A stretch of 64,000 nt of DNA from Paenibacillus sp. LHD-38 (GTDB lineage: Bacteria > Bacillota > Bacilli > Paenibacillales > Paenibacillaceae): positions 1 through 64,000 of the forward strand of contig NZ_JAVIFU010000024.1 in the NCBI RefSeq assembly GCF_031157315.1, in the 5' to 3' direction. The first letter of the stretch is position 1. Each line of letters starts with the position of its first letter. Of the stretch, positions 25,018 to 33,246 are shown piece after piece. A model generated the notes under the pieces. That model saw nothing but the letters and a program-made list of their open reading frames with translations, was not told where the DNA came from and did no database searches. Position numbers and translations under genes: made by a program.

Positions 25018-27120
25018 ATGAATATAAAAAATAAAGTGAAAGCATTATTGGCTCGAATGACGCTGCCTGAAAAAGTTGGGCAGATGACGCAGCTTGGGAC
25101 GTTTAATCCAACCGATGATCTATCGTTAATAAGAGAAGGAAGGGTAGGTTCTTTACTTGGCGTGAAAGGGGCGGAGACGGTTAATGAGCTGCAGCGTATC
25201 GCGGTGGAGCAATCCCGGCTAGGCATACCGCTCCTTATTGCAGCTGACGTTATCCATGGTTACCGGTCGATATTTCCCATACCGCTTGCAGAGGCTTGCA
25301 GCTGGAACCCTGCGCTAGTAGAGGAAACCGCGGCAATCGCGGCACGGGAAGCTTCGGCGGAAGGCATTCAGTGGGTTCTTTCCCCAATGGTGGATATTAC
25401 GCGAGATCCAAGGTGGGGAAGAATAGCCGAAGGAGCGGGAGAGGATCCATACTTGGGCTCGGAAATGGCCCGGGCCCGGGTAAAGGGCATTCAACGCAAT
25501 GATTGGAACAACAGACCCTATATGATGGCATGCCCAAAGCATTTTGCCGGTTATGGGTTTATTGAAGCGGGTCGGGACTACAATACGGTTGACATGTCCA
25601 TAAGGCGGTTAAGGGAAATCTGCTTCCCGCCGTTTCAAGCGGCAATCGAAGCTGGTGCCGGTACGATCATGGTGGCTTTTAATGAGTTGAACGGAGTTCC
25701 ATGCGCGGGTAACGGTTGGCTCTTAAAAGAGGTTTTACAGCAGCAATGGGGATTCGAAGGCGTCGTGGTTAGTGACTGGGATTCAATCGGTGAATTAGTC
25801 GAGCATGGCTACGCCCGGTCACGGGAAGAAGCGGCTCGCCTCGCTATTGAATCCGGCGTTCATATGGACATGCAGTCTCTCGTTTACCATGAGCATTTAC
25901 TTGATTTGGTCAGACAGGGCATAGTATCAGAATTGGTCATTGACGATGCCGTGTCACGGATTCTGAGCATGAAGTTTCAATTAGGGTTATTTGACCGGCC
26001 ATATACGGACCCAGCGCTTGCTTCGACGATTCTGCTCGCCCCTGATCATGTGCAAACAGCCCGTCATATGGCATGCGAGTCCATCGTGCTTTTGAAGAAC
26101 GAGGGAAATGTGCTTCCGCTTAAGCAAACGATTCGCAAGTTGGCCGTGATTGGTCCGCTTGCTAATGATGGCGATGCGCTGCTCGGATGCTGGAGCGGGC
26201 AAGGCAGAAGCAGCGATGTTGTTACGATCGTGGATGGGATTCACACCGCGGTAAACGCCGGCATGGAGATTTTGTACGCCAAAGGCTGCGGGACTGCTGA
26301 GGGGACGGAAAACGAAAAAACCGAAGCGGCGGCTATTGCAAGTCTGTGCGAGGTTGCGATCGTCGTACTCGGTGAAACGGCGAACATGAGCGGGGAAAAT
26401 AACAACCGCACATCTTTGGATCTTCCTAGCTGCCAGATGTCGCTATTGAAGGCAATCCATGATACGGGAACGCCGGTCGTTCTGGTGCTGGTAAACGGCA
26501 GACCGTTATCCGTTGAGTGGGCGCAGCTGCATGTTCCGGCTATTGTAGAAACTTGGCAGCTCGGAATACAGGCCGGAATGGCGACGGCTGATGTTCTCTT
26601 CGGCCATTACAATCCAAGCGGAAAGCTCCCTGTCACGTTCCCGAGAAACGCAGGGCAAATTCCGATCTATTATAGCGCTAAAAAAACAGGCAGACCCCAA
26701 ATGAAGCATTACGTCGATGCAAATGTGGAGCCGCTTTATCCATTTGGATATGGATTGAGCTACACGACTTTCGAGTATAGCAATTTGGTTCTCAGTAAGC
26801 CTAGCATTTCTCCCCAAGGGAGCTTGAAGGTACAGGCGTGCATCTTCAACGCGGGCAGCATGGACGGCGAAGAAATCGTGCAGCTCTATATTTGCGACGA
26901 ATTCGCTTCCATTACTAGGCCCGTGAAGGAATTGAAAGGCTTTTGGAAAATAATGCTCAGAGCTGGTGAGACTCAAACCGTCGAGTTTGAGCTGACTGCG
27001 GAGCACTTGGGCTTTGTAAATAACGAGCAGCAGTTTGTTGTAGAGCCTGGATCGTTTCGAGTATGGGTGGGGCCAAACAGCACCGATGGACTGGAAGGTA
27101 AGTTCGAGGTTGATTCGTAA
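25018..27120 (+). CDS. Glycoside hydrolase family 3 (beta-glucosidase/xylosidase type)
   Basis: A 700-residue cytosolic retaining glycosidase (no signal peptide). The GH3 N-terminal barrel has the nucleophile Asp253 in VVSDWDS and substrate-binding KHFAGYG; the GH3 C-terminal sandwich follows (acid/base probably within GETANMSGE), then a fibronectin-like C-terminal domain. ATG 25018 is chosen for its GGGAGG site; the longer frame from 24934 crosses the hairpin. It probably hydrolyses the imported glycoside or oligosaccharide and completes the importer operon. Confidence 0.93.
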   Translation: MNIKNKVKALLARMTLPEKVGQMTQLGTFNPTDDLSLIREGRVGSLLGVKGAETVNELQRIAVEQSRLGIPLLIAADVIHGYRSIFPIPLAEACSWNPALVEETAAIAAREASAEGIQWVLSPMVDITRDPRWGRIAEGAGEDPYLGSEMARARVKGIQRNDWNNRPYMMACPKHFAGYGFIEAGRDYNTVDMSIRRLREICFPPFQAAIEAGAGTIMVAFNELNGVPCAGNGWLLKEVLQQQWGFEGVVVSDWDSIGELVEHGYARSREEAARLAIESGVHMDMQSLVYHEHLLDLVRQGIVSELVIDDAVSRILSMKFQLGLFDRPYTDPALASTILLAPDHVQTARHMACESIVLLKNEGNVLPLKQTIRKLAVIGPLANDGDALLGCWSGQGRSSDVVTIVDGIHTAVNAGMEILYAKGCGTAEGTENEKTEAAAIASLCEVAIVVLGETANMSGENNNRTSLDLPSCQMSLLKAIHDTGTPVVLVLVNGRPLSVEWAQLHVPAIVETWQLGIQAGMATADVLFGHYNPSGKLPVTFPRNAGQIPIYYSAKKTGRPQMKHYVDANVEPLYPFGYGLSYTTFEYSNLVLSKPSISPQGSLKVQACIFNAGSMDGEEIVQLYICDEFASITRPVKELKGFWKIMLRAGETQTVEFELTAEHLGFVNNEQQFVVEPGSFRVWVGPNSTDGLEGKFEVDS

Positions 27121-27167
27121 GTTAGCTGGATGTGTCCGTTACAGCTTATTTTAAACTGATTTATATA

Positions 27168-27201
27168 AATAGGCTGCCGAAATATCCGGCAGCCTATTTT
27201 T
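27168..27201 (+). terminator. Intrinsic terminator after the GH3 gene
   Basis: AATAGGCTGCCG/CGGCAGCCTATT is a 12-bp stem with a 7-nt loop and a T tract. Confidence 0.92.
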
Positions 27202-27283
27202 CACTTCGATTCCTAGCTATACTATCCAGCACCAAAAGCGCATACAGCATATTGACTGGGAAGCCAGTGCCATCGCGGTAATC

Positions 27284-28798
27284 TCATTTTTTTGATAATG
27301 ATAAACATTCATCTTGAAAGAGCAGTGCGGATACTGCTTTTCGCCAGCCATCCAGACAAGCGGCCCTTTCGGACTCTTTCATTTGAGGGACGTACGTTCG
27401 TGAGCTCTGAACTCTCTTTTTTAGATCCTCGGTAGAACGCCAAATCCCGGCAGCTAACCCGCCCAAAAATACAGAGCCCATAGCGGAAAGCTCGGCAACT
27501 CCGGTCCTAACGATTTTTTTTCTTAAAATATCCGTTTGAAATTGCATCAGCAACGTATTTTCCGCTGCACCTCCATCGGCGCGAAGCTCCTCGAGCGTAA
27601 TGCCTGAAGCCGATTGAAGCAGCTCTACTGCGTCGAAAACCTGGTAGGCGATGCTCTCGAGTGCAGCCCGAATGATATGCGCTTTTCCTGTTCCCCGGTT
27701 CATGCCAGATATAGCTGCCCTTACATTCGGCTGCCAGTACGGAGCTCCGAGTCCGACAAAGGCGGGAACAAGATAAACACCTTCGTTGCTCGGCACCTGC
27801 TCCAGTAAACGGTCCATTTCTTCAAAGGAATCAAATAACTCTAAGTTTTCCCGAAGCCACTTCAAGCTGTCGCCAGATGTACGGATGACCGCTTCGAGCG
27901 CGTAAGTCACGCTATTCTCCCTGCCCCAAGCAATAGTCTGAACCAATCCGCTGCCGAATGATGCAGGCTGCGAGCCAATATTCATCAGCACGGAAGTTCC
28001 CGTACCGTAGGTCGCCTTCGCCATACCTTCTTCCAAACACAGGTTGCCGAACAACGCTGCTTGGGAATCTCCAATTACTCCGGAGATCGGGATGGCTGCA
28101 CCGAGCCAGCTGTCTTTCTCCGTAAATCCGAACTTCTCGTCCGAATATTTTACTTCAGGAAGCAGGGAGGAGGGGACCCCGAATATCCGGCACATTTCCT
28201 CGTCCCACTCCAGCGTATGGATGTTAAACAATGAGGTCCGGCTGGCGTTCGTGTAATCCGTTGCATGAACTTTGCCTCCCGTCAGTTTCCAGATCAACCA
28301 GCTGTCCATGTTGCCGGCTAGAAGTCTTCCTTCCGCAAGCTTTGCGCTTGCGCCCTCTGCGTGATCCAGAATCCACCGCCACTTGGAGGCAGAAAAATAA
28401 GGATCCAGCATCAGTCCCGTTTTGGCCAGTACGGCAGGCTCATGCCCTTCGGAACGGTAGGCCGCACATGCTTCTGATGTCCGCTGGCATTGCCAAACTA
28501 TGGCATTATAAACGGGCTGACCCGTAATCCGGTCCCAAAGGATGGCTGTTTCTCGTTGATTGGTGATGGTAAGCACGGCGAGCTCGCTCACGGCTGTACC
28601 TGTTTGTTTAAGAACGTCGAGTACGGATTCCTTCACGTTCTCATAGATTGCGATCGGGTCATGCTCGACCCAGCCAGGCTCCGGATAGTATTGTTTATGC
28701 TCCACAGAGCTTTTGCCAAGAATTACTCCGTCGCCATCTACAAGCAGTGCTTTCGTGCCGGAGGTGCTTTGATCAATCGCTAAAATATATTTTCCCAT
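27284..28798 (-). CDS. GlpK-like FGGY carbohydrate kinase
   Basis: A 504-residue sugar or polyol kinase of the FGGY family. It closely follows the glycerol-kinase branch: YILAIDQSTSGTKALL, NQRETAILW, NASRTSLFNIHTL, IGDSQAALFG with the catalytic Asp, and PAFVGLGAPYW. ATG 28798 has AAGGA 8 nt upstream; the ATG three codons earlier is nearer to it. Glycerol is not the obvious substrate: there is no glpF or glpD, and the gene is the last of a four-gene operon with a split transketolase and a fucose-isomerase-fold protein. A ketose, such as a pentulose or an apulose-like sugar, is more likely. Confidence 0.85.
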   Translation of the reverse strand: MGKYILAIDQSTSGTKALLVDGDGVILGKSSVEHKQYYPEPGWVEHDPIAIYENVKESVLDVLKQTGTAVSELAVLTITNQRETAILWDRITGQPVYNAIVWQCQRTSEACAAYRSEGHEPAVLAKTGLMLDPYFSASKWRWILDHAEGASAKLAEGRLLAGNMDSWLIWKLTGGKVHATDYTNASRTSLFNIHTLEWDEEMCRIFGVPSSLLPEVKYSDEKFGFTEKDSWLGAAIPISGVIGDSQAALFGNLCLEEGMAKATYGTGTSVLMNIGSQPASFGSGLVQTIAWGRENSVTYALEAVIRTSGDSLKWLRENLELFDSFEEMDRLLEQVPSNEGVYLVPAFVGLGAPYWQPNVRAAISGMNRGTGKAHIIRAALESIAYQVFDAVELLQSASGITLEELRADGGAAENTLLMQFQTDILRKKIVRTGVAELSAMGSVFLGGLAAGIWRSTEDLKKRVQSSRTYVPQMKESERAACLDGWRKAVSALLFQDECLSLSKK

Positions 28799-28809
28799 GG
28801 CCGCCATCC

Positions 28810-29748
28810 TTATCTGCCCAGCAGCTCCAAAGCAATCTGCTTGATATTATTCGCGCTGATACCGTAATGTTCGAACACCTCGGCGGTTTTTCCGGCGATG
28901 GCCGGCTCATCAGGAATGCCTAGGATACGGACGGGAACGGGATGATGCTGTACGACGACTTCAGCTACCGCTGCACCAAGCCCGCCGTGAATGCTGTGCT
29001 CTTCAACCGTAATGATGCGTCCCGTCTCGCGCGCGGCGCTAATAATCGCGGCTTCGTCAAGCGGCTTAATGGTATGCATGTTAATGATTCTCGCGGAAAC
29101 GCCAGCTTCCAGCAATTCGGCATAAGCGTCCAGCGCGATTCTGACCGTCTCGCCAGCGGCAATGATCGTAATATCCGTTCCCTCGCGCATCGTTCTTGCT
29201 TGACCGATTACGAAGTCATAATCATCGGATTCATATACGTCTTCGACCGGATTACGGCCAATTCGCATATAGGCGCCGCCTTTGTAGGAAACGAGCGCCT
29301 CCGTCATTTTTTTCGTTTCATGCCGGTCCGCGGGCAGAACAACAGCCAGACCCGGGATCGCCCTCATGACGGCAAGATCCTGCACCGAATGATGAGACAT
29401 GCCGAGCGCGCCGTAGCTGACGCCGCCGCTAATGCCGACCAGTTTAACGTTCGTGGCGGAGTATGCGACATCGACTTTGATTTGCTCGATGCTCCGCATG
29501 CTTAGGAAGCAAGCAGGGGATGTTACATAAGGTTTTTTGCCGCTGTGCGCTAGACCGGCCGCGATGCCAACGATATTTTGCTCCGCGATGCCAACCTCTA
29601 CGAATTGCTCTGGATACGTATCGGCGAACGGCGCCATCGCAGCCGAGCCTCGGGAATCGCTCGCAAGAACCATAATATCAGGGTCATTCTCTGCCAATCT
29701 CAGAAGTGTGTCGCAAATGACTTGCCGATTCGGAATTTTATTTGCCAT
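28810..29748 (-). CDS. Transketolase, C-terminal (pyrimidine-binding) subunit
   Basis: A 312-residue half-transketolase. It contains the pyrimidine-binding Glu in VEVGIAEQNIVGIAAG and a C-terminal domain (ITVEEHSIHGGLGAAVAE). It is the partner of the preceding N-terminal subunit; 5 nt separate the two genes. Split transketolases occur in non-standard pentose and tetrose routes. It is probably cytosolic and transfers two-carbon ketol units from a ketose phosphate made by the kinase. Confidence 0.93.
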   Translation of the reverse strand: MANKIPNRQVICDTLLRLAENDPDIMVLASDSRGSAAMAPFADTYPEQFVEVGIAEQNIVGIAAGLAHSGKKPYVTSPACFLSMRSIEQIKVDVAYSATNVKLVGISGGVSYGALGMSHHSVQDLAVMRAIPGLAVVLPADRHETKKMTEALVSYKGGAYMRIGRNPVEDVYESDDYDFVIGQARTMREGTDITIIAAGETVRIALDAYAELLEAGVSARIINMHTIKPLDEAAIISAARETGRIITVEEHSIHGGLGAAVAEVVVQHHPVPVRILGIPDEPAIAGKTAEVFEHYGISANNIKQIALELLGR

Positions 29749-29753
29749 GACGC

Positions 29754-30596
29754 TTATACCTTCCTTTCTAACTGATAGGTTTCAAGTAAAGCCGTCAGCT
29801 CGTTAATTGCAAGCTCCAGCTGCTCGTCGCTAGGGACATGATGATGCCACTTCGCCGAATTTTCTGCAAAGGAAACGCCTTTACCTTTCACGGTGTTCGC
29901 CATGATAAGAGTTGGCTTGTTTCCTGCAGCGGGGGCAGCCTCTAGCGCATGAACAAGCTCATCCATGTCATTTCCGTTGATTGATACCACATGCCAGCCA
30001 AAAGCTTCCCATTTGTCTTCAAGCGGATCAAGCCCCATCACATCCTCGGTAGATCCGCTGATTTGCAAACGGTTGCGGTCGATGATACCAATTAAATTAT
30101 CGAGCTTAAAATGTGCGCCTGCCATGGCAGCTTCCCATACGGACCCTTCCGCTTGTTCACCGTCGCCCATGAGACAGAAAACGCGGTAGCCGCTTTTATC
30201 GCGCTTAGAGGCAAGTGCCATGCCAACGGATATCGCAAGCCCGTGGCCAAGCGCACCCGTGTTCATCTCAATGCCGTTCACCTTATTGTTCGGATGGCCG
30301 ATTAGCCGTGACCCAAACTGGCTGAAGGTCTGCAGCTCTTCCTTTGGAAAAAAACCAAGATCAGCAAGGATGCACCACAAAGATTCAACGGAATGCCCTT
30401 TGCTTGCTATGAAACGGTCTCGCTTATCCCATTTCGGATTTTGAGGATCAAGCTTCATAATTCGATAATATAAGGCCGTCAAAATGTCCGTATTGCTTAA
30501 AGAGCCGCCGGTATGTCCGGTTTTAGCGTTGTGAATCATTCGAAGAAGGTCCATCCGGATGTTTGCTGCCTTTGCCTTTAATGCGATTGTCTCCAT
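29754..30596 (-). CDS. Transketolase, N-terminal (TPP diphosphate-binding) subunit
   Basis: A 280-residue subunit with KTGHTGGSLS, RFIASKGHSVE, GALGHGLAISVGMA, and the TPP-binding motif GDGEQAEGSVWEAA ending in Asn of IIDRNRLQISG. These match the N-terminal half of transketolase. It lies 18 nt after the fucose-isomerase-like gene and before the second half. The pair together should form a complete enzyme. Confidence 0.94.
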   Translation of the reverse strand: METIALKAKAANIRMDLLRMIHNAKTGHTGGSLSNTDILTALYYRIMKLDPQNPKWDKRDRFIASKGHSVESLWCILADLGFFPKEELQTFSQFGSRLIGHPNNKVNGIEMNTGALGHGLAISVGMALASKRDKSGYRVFCLMGDGEQAEGSVWEAAMAGAHFKLDNLIGIIDRNRLQISGSTEDVMGLDPLEDKWEAFGWHVVSINGNDMDELVHALEAAPAAGNKPTLIMANTVKGKGVSFAENSAKWHHHVPSDEQLELAINELTALLETYQLERKV

Positions 30597-30614
30597 GCTA
30601 ATATTCCTCCTCGT

Positions 30615-32048
30615 TTATAAGCCGCTCCCGCGAAGCCAAGCTTGAATTTGCTGTTCGGTAGGGTCAACGGGATCTGGCGTAAGTCCCGGAATGTAGCTGC
30701 ATGCCTCATATAAAGCTGGAATGGCATTCGCATGAATACCTACGGAATGATGCACATAAGGGCCTTTTACGAGTTTTTCTTCCCAAAGCGGCCAATCATT
30801 TACTTCGACCCAAACATAGGAGCCGCGTGTATACGGCCCTTGAATGCCTCGGGCTTTGCCTAGGAATAGCTGATAGTCGCCATGATCGCCATCGAACCGG
30901 GCCAATGTCATTTCACCGCCCTTGATTTCGCCCTCATGCGTACCGGGAGCATGATCGTCAAACAGGAAATGCTTGCGCAGCTTCGGCTTATTCTCAACCG
31001 ACAACGATACCGGGAAATTTCCGCAATGGAAAAGAAGCTCGCCGTTTGCGTTTTCTGGATGCCGCACGGTCAGATCTGCAAAGAAGGTAGGATGCTGGTT
31101 CATCGTTGCCGCCTGCACCATAACCGAAGTGATAGCTCCGTGAATATCCGTTTCGCAGGTCACCGGAATTTGTTCGTCGGTTAAGATCGCATTTGCTAAA
31201 CAAGGCATGATGCCCATGGCATCCTGAAGGGAGGACCAGCACTGGATCGCGATGGCAGAGCTGCCCGTTTTGACCGCATACGACTTCATCGCTACTTTAA
31301 GAGCGGCAATTCGCTTAACGTCTGCTTCCGTAACTTCGGACCAGTCCAGCTTTTCTTTAATATAATCAATCGCGGCAGTCAGCTCCGAGCTGTTTCCACT
31401 CTCGATCCGTTTTGTTTCTCTTTGAATGTCGACTAATGTGATCGGATGGATCTCGATTCCAAAACGTTCGAGAAGCTCGCCTTCATTGCACATCATCGTC
31501 CAAAACGATGGGGGGCGCGGTCCGATCTGCAGTATCCGCAGGCTGCGGAAATGCTTTACGACATTGGCTGCCGCCGCGAAGTTCGTGAAGCCTCTTTCGA
31601 ACACAGGATCATCAACTCGGCTGTTCGTGACATAAGTGAAGGGCACGTTAAAGCGGCGAAGCACCTTTCCTGTCGCGAACAAGCCGCACTGCGTATCGCG
31701 AAGCCTCATGCCGTCCTCAAGCGGCGCTTCGTCCCTCGGTCCCCATAGAAGCACGGGCTTGCCAAGCGCTTTGCCCACTCTTGCGACCGTATCCTCCGTA
31801 CCGAAATTGCAATGGGGGAAAAAAACCGCATCAACGTTTTCCTGCTTAAAACGGTCGATAATAAGATCAGCGTTAATATTATCGTCGTAAAGCAGACCCT
31901 CTTGGTTAATTCCCTCCAGATCGACGATATCCATATCAAGACCGAAGCTGTTGATTTTCTCCTTAATTAATACCTTGTACTTAAAAGCATCCTCCGCACT
32001 GAAAGTAAACCTTCTAGTTGGGGCATATCCCAATTTAAGTTTCTTCAT
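30615..32048 (-). CDS. L-fucose/L-arabinose isomerase family protein
   Basis: A 477-residue protein of the L-fucose isomerase fold. An N-terminal alpha/beta domain (LKLGYAPTRRFTFS...DAVFFPHCNFGTED), a middle domain, and a C-terminal domain (FADLTVRHPENANGELLFHCGN) can be recognised. Likely metal ligands are Glu near GTED or TCETD, Asp in CETDIHG, and His in HHSVGIH. Relatives interconvert aldoses and ketoses; some members have other roles. It is the first gene of the kinase-transketolase operon, so it may supply the ketose. The substrate is unknown. Confidence 0.82.
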   Translation of the reverse strand: MKKLKLGYAPTRRFTFSAEDAFKYKVLIKEKINSFGLDMDIVDLEGINQEGLLYDDNINADLIIDRFKQENVDAVFFPHCNFGTEDTVARVGKALGKPVLLWGPRDEAPLEDGMRLRDTQCGLFATGKVLRRFNVPFTYVTNSRVDDPVFERGFTNFAAAANVVKHFRSLRILQIGPRPPSFWTMMCNEGELLERFGIEIHPITLVDIQRETKRIESGNSSELTAAIDYIKEKLDWSEVTEADVKRIAALKVAMKSYAVKTGSSAIAIQCWSSLQDAMGIMPCLANAILTDEQIPVTCETDIHGAITSVMVQAATMNQHPTFFADLTVRHPENANGELLFHCGNFPVSLSVENKPKLRKHFLFDDHAPGTHEGEIKGGEMTLARFDGDHGDYQLFLGKARGIQGPYTRGSYVWVEVNDWPLWEEKLVKGPYVHHSVGIHANAIPALYEACSYIPGLTPDPVDPTEQQIQAWLRGSGL

Positions 32049-32715
32049 TCTGCCTGTGCACTCCCTTTGTTTTATACTTAACGAACATTAACAATGATAA
32101 ATGTTTAACTAAACTTAAATTCTTAGACTTCACAGTGTGCTTAAAATAAGTGCTTCTTTTGACTAAATTTATCACTTAATTTTAATGTGGTCAATAAGTT
32201 TATTTAAAGTTTAGTATAATATCTGATAAAAATACTGAAAGTTTAGTAGTAAGCGAAAGGGGGGTGTTAAGATTATTTTATGGAAAAAGTTAAAAAAGTA
32301 CGATTTCATCAATAAAAAAAACTATTGTTCAAGCTGTTTTTCTTGTATGTTTGGTCATAAAAGATGAAATTAGGCTCAACATTATTCCAAATGGAAATGA
32401 AAAATGATAGTTGTTATGTTTAGTTTTTTTTTAGTTCATTTCTAGCAGTTATTTGTAATTGGGAATGAAATAACGGCAAACAGTATAGGACAAGACCGAA
32501 ACGAATTTCTTTTATGGCATAAAGCTCTGATTGCTCCATATGGCCGAAAAAGCCCCGTATGTGTCTAATGGACAATACGTGGCTTTTGGTGTGCAGTTAT
32601 TCCGAATCTACCTTCAGCTGAATCTATAATTCTATAAAACAATCAGATGACTAGTTACGAAAGCTAGTTTTTCATCATATGTTGTATGAAGCTTCTAATG
32701 GGAGGAATTGCATCT
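32049..32715. other. 667-bp AT-rich intergenic region
   Basis: No convincing coding frame. It holds the candidate promoter and three AAGTTTAGT copies near its left side, and an imperfect hairpin AAAAGCC...GGCTTTT with inner CGTAT/ATACG pairing at 32547-32587 near its right side. The latter could be a bidirectional terminator or a structured leader for the repeat-protein gene. The middle (about 32270-32540) shows nothing but A/T runs. Confidence 0.6.
32166..32194 (-). promoter_or_regulatory. Candidate promoter of the isomerase-transketolase-kinase operon
   Basis: On the - strand TTGACC (32194-32189) and TAAATT (32171-32166) are 17 bp apart. The leader would be about 110 nt. Copies of AAGTTTAGT flank it upstream (32207-32215, 32239-32247) and one inverted copy lies downstream (32108-32116). 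Confidence 0.45.
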
Positions 32716-33183
32716 ATGGCAAAAGATAAGAAAAAAGAAAAAAACAGCTCCGGCGGTAACACATCAGGCGGCAAACGTGCAGGCGGAAGCAAATCTGGCG
32801 GTAACGCATCTGGAGGCAAACGTTCAGGAGGAAACAAATCCGGCGGTAACACATCTGGCGGCAAACGTTCAGGAGGAAACAAATCCGGCGGCAATGGATC
32901 TGGGGGCAAACGTAAAGGAGGAAATAAATCCGGCGGCAACGCATCTGGTGGCAAACGTGCAGGCGGAAGCCAATCCGGCGGCAACGCATCGGGCGGCAAA
33001 CGTGCAGGAAGAAACCAATCCGGCGGCAACGCATCTGGGGGCAAACGTGCAGGAGGAAACAAATCCGGCGGTAACACATCTGGTGGCAAACGTTCAGGAG
33101 GAAACAAATCCGGCGGTAACACATCTGGAGGCAATGCATCTACTGGACCGCGCCATCAAGCGAAAGGCGAGAACAATAAGTAA
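32716..33183 (+). CDS. Cationic glycine-rich tandem-repeat protein
   Basis: A 155-residue protein made almost wholly of a 15-residue repeat of form SGGNxSGGKRxGGNK: eight full copies and a partial one. It starts with MAKDKKKEKN and ends with a polar tail (RHQAKGENNK). It has no hydrophobic residues to speak of, so it should be disordered and strongly basic. A strong GGAGG site lies 10 nt before ATG 32716. The +1 and antisense frames are also open, a by-product of the repeat; the sense frame is favoured by its ribosome site and terminator. Possible roles are nucleic-acid binding, spore or surface coat, or condensate formation; none is shown. Confidence 0.7.
   Translation: MAKDKKKEKNSSGGNTSGGKRAGGSKSGGNASGGKRSGGNKSGGNTSGGKRSGGNKSGGNGSGGKRKGGNKSGGNASGGKRAGGSQSGGNASGGKRAGRNQSGGNASGGKRAGGNKSGGNTSGGKRSGGNKSGGNTSGGNASTGPRHQAKGENNK
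32749..33138 (+). repeat. 45-bp tandem repeat inside the glycine-rich gene
   Basis: Eight full units of 45 bp (32749-33108) and 30 bp of a ninth. Units differ by a few silent or conservative changes at the positions for Ala/Ser/Thr/Lys and Lys/Gln. Such arrays vary in copy number by slippage or recombination. Confidence 0.9.
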
Positions 33184-33194
33184 CGCATGTTACT

Positions 33195-33234
33195 AAAACA
33201 GCTCATATCTCTCGGGAGAAATGAGCTGTTTTTT
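33195..33234. terminator. Bidirectional terminator between repeat-protein gene and fadH
   Basis: AAAACAGCTCAT and ATGAGCTGTTTT form a long stem with T tracts on both strands, so it can serve both convergent genes. Confidence 0.85.
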
Positions 33235-33246
33235 CAATTGAGCGTT

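Noticed and set aside
27284..28798. Annotation as glycerol kinase glpK
   Set aside because: Sequence is GlpK-like, but glpF and glpD are absent and the operon partners point to ketose metabolism, so the specific name is withheld.
28942..29505. A 187-residue + strand frame
   Set aside because: It lies fully antisense to the transketolase C-terminal subunit, whose motifs are clear, and has no family features.
27284..32048. Sulfoquinovose transketolase pathway
   Set aside because: A split transketolase is shared with that route, but no sulfo-sugar isomerase, sulfolactaldehyde enzyme or sulfonate exporter is seen.
32664..33134. Antisense frame of 156 residues rich in Pro-Pro-Asp repeats, and a second + frame at 32708-33196
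   Set aside because: Both arise because the 45-bp repeat keeps all frames open. Neither has a ribosome site, while the sense frame at 32716 has GGAGG and is closed by a terminator.
32749..33138. Possible CRISPR array
   Set aside because: Units are directly adjacent 45-bp coding repeats with no unique spacers, and no cas genes are present.
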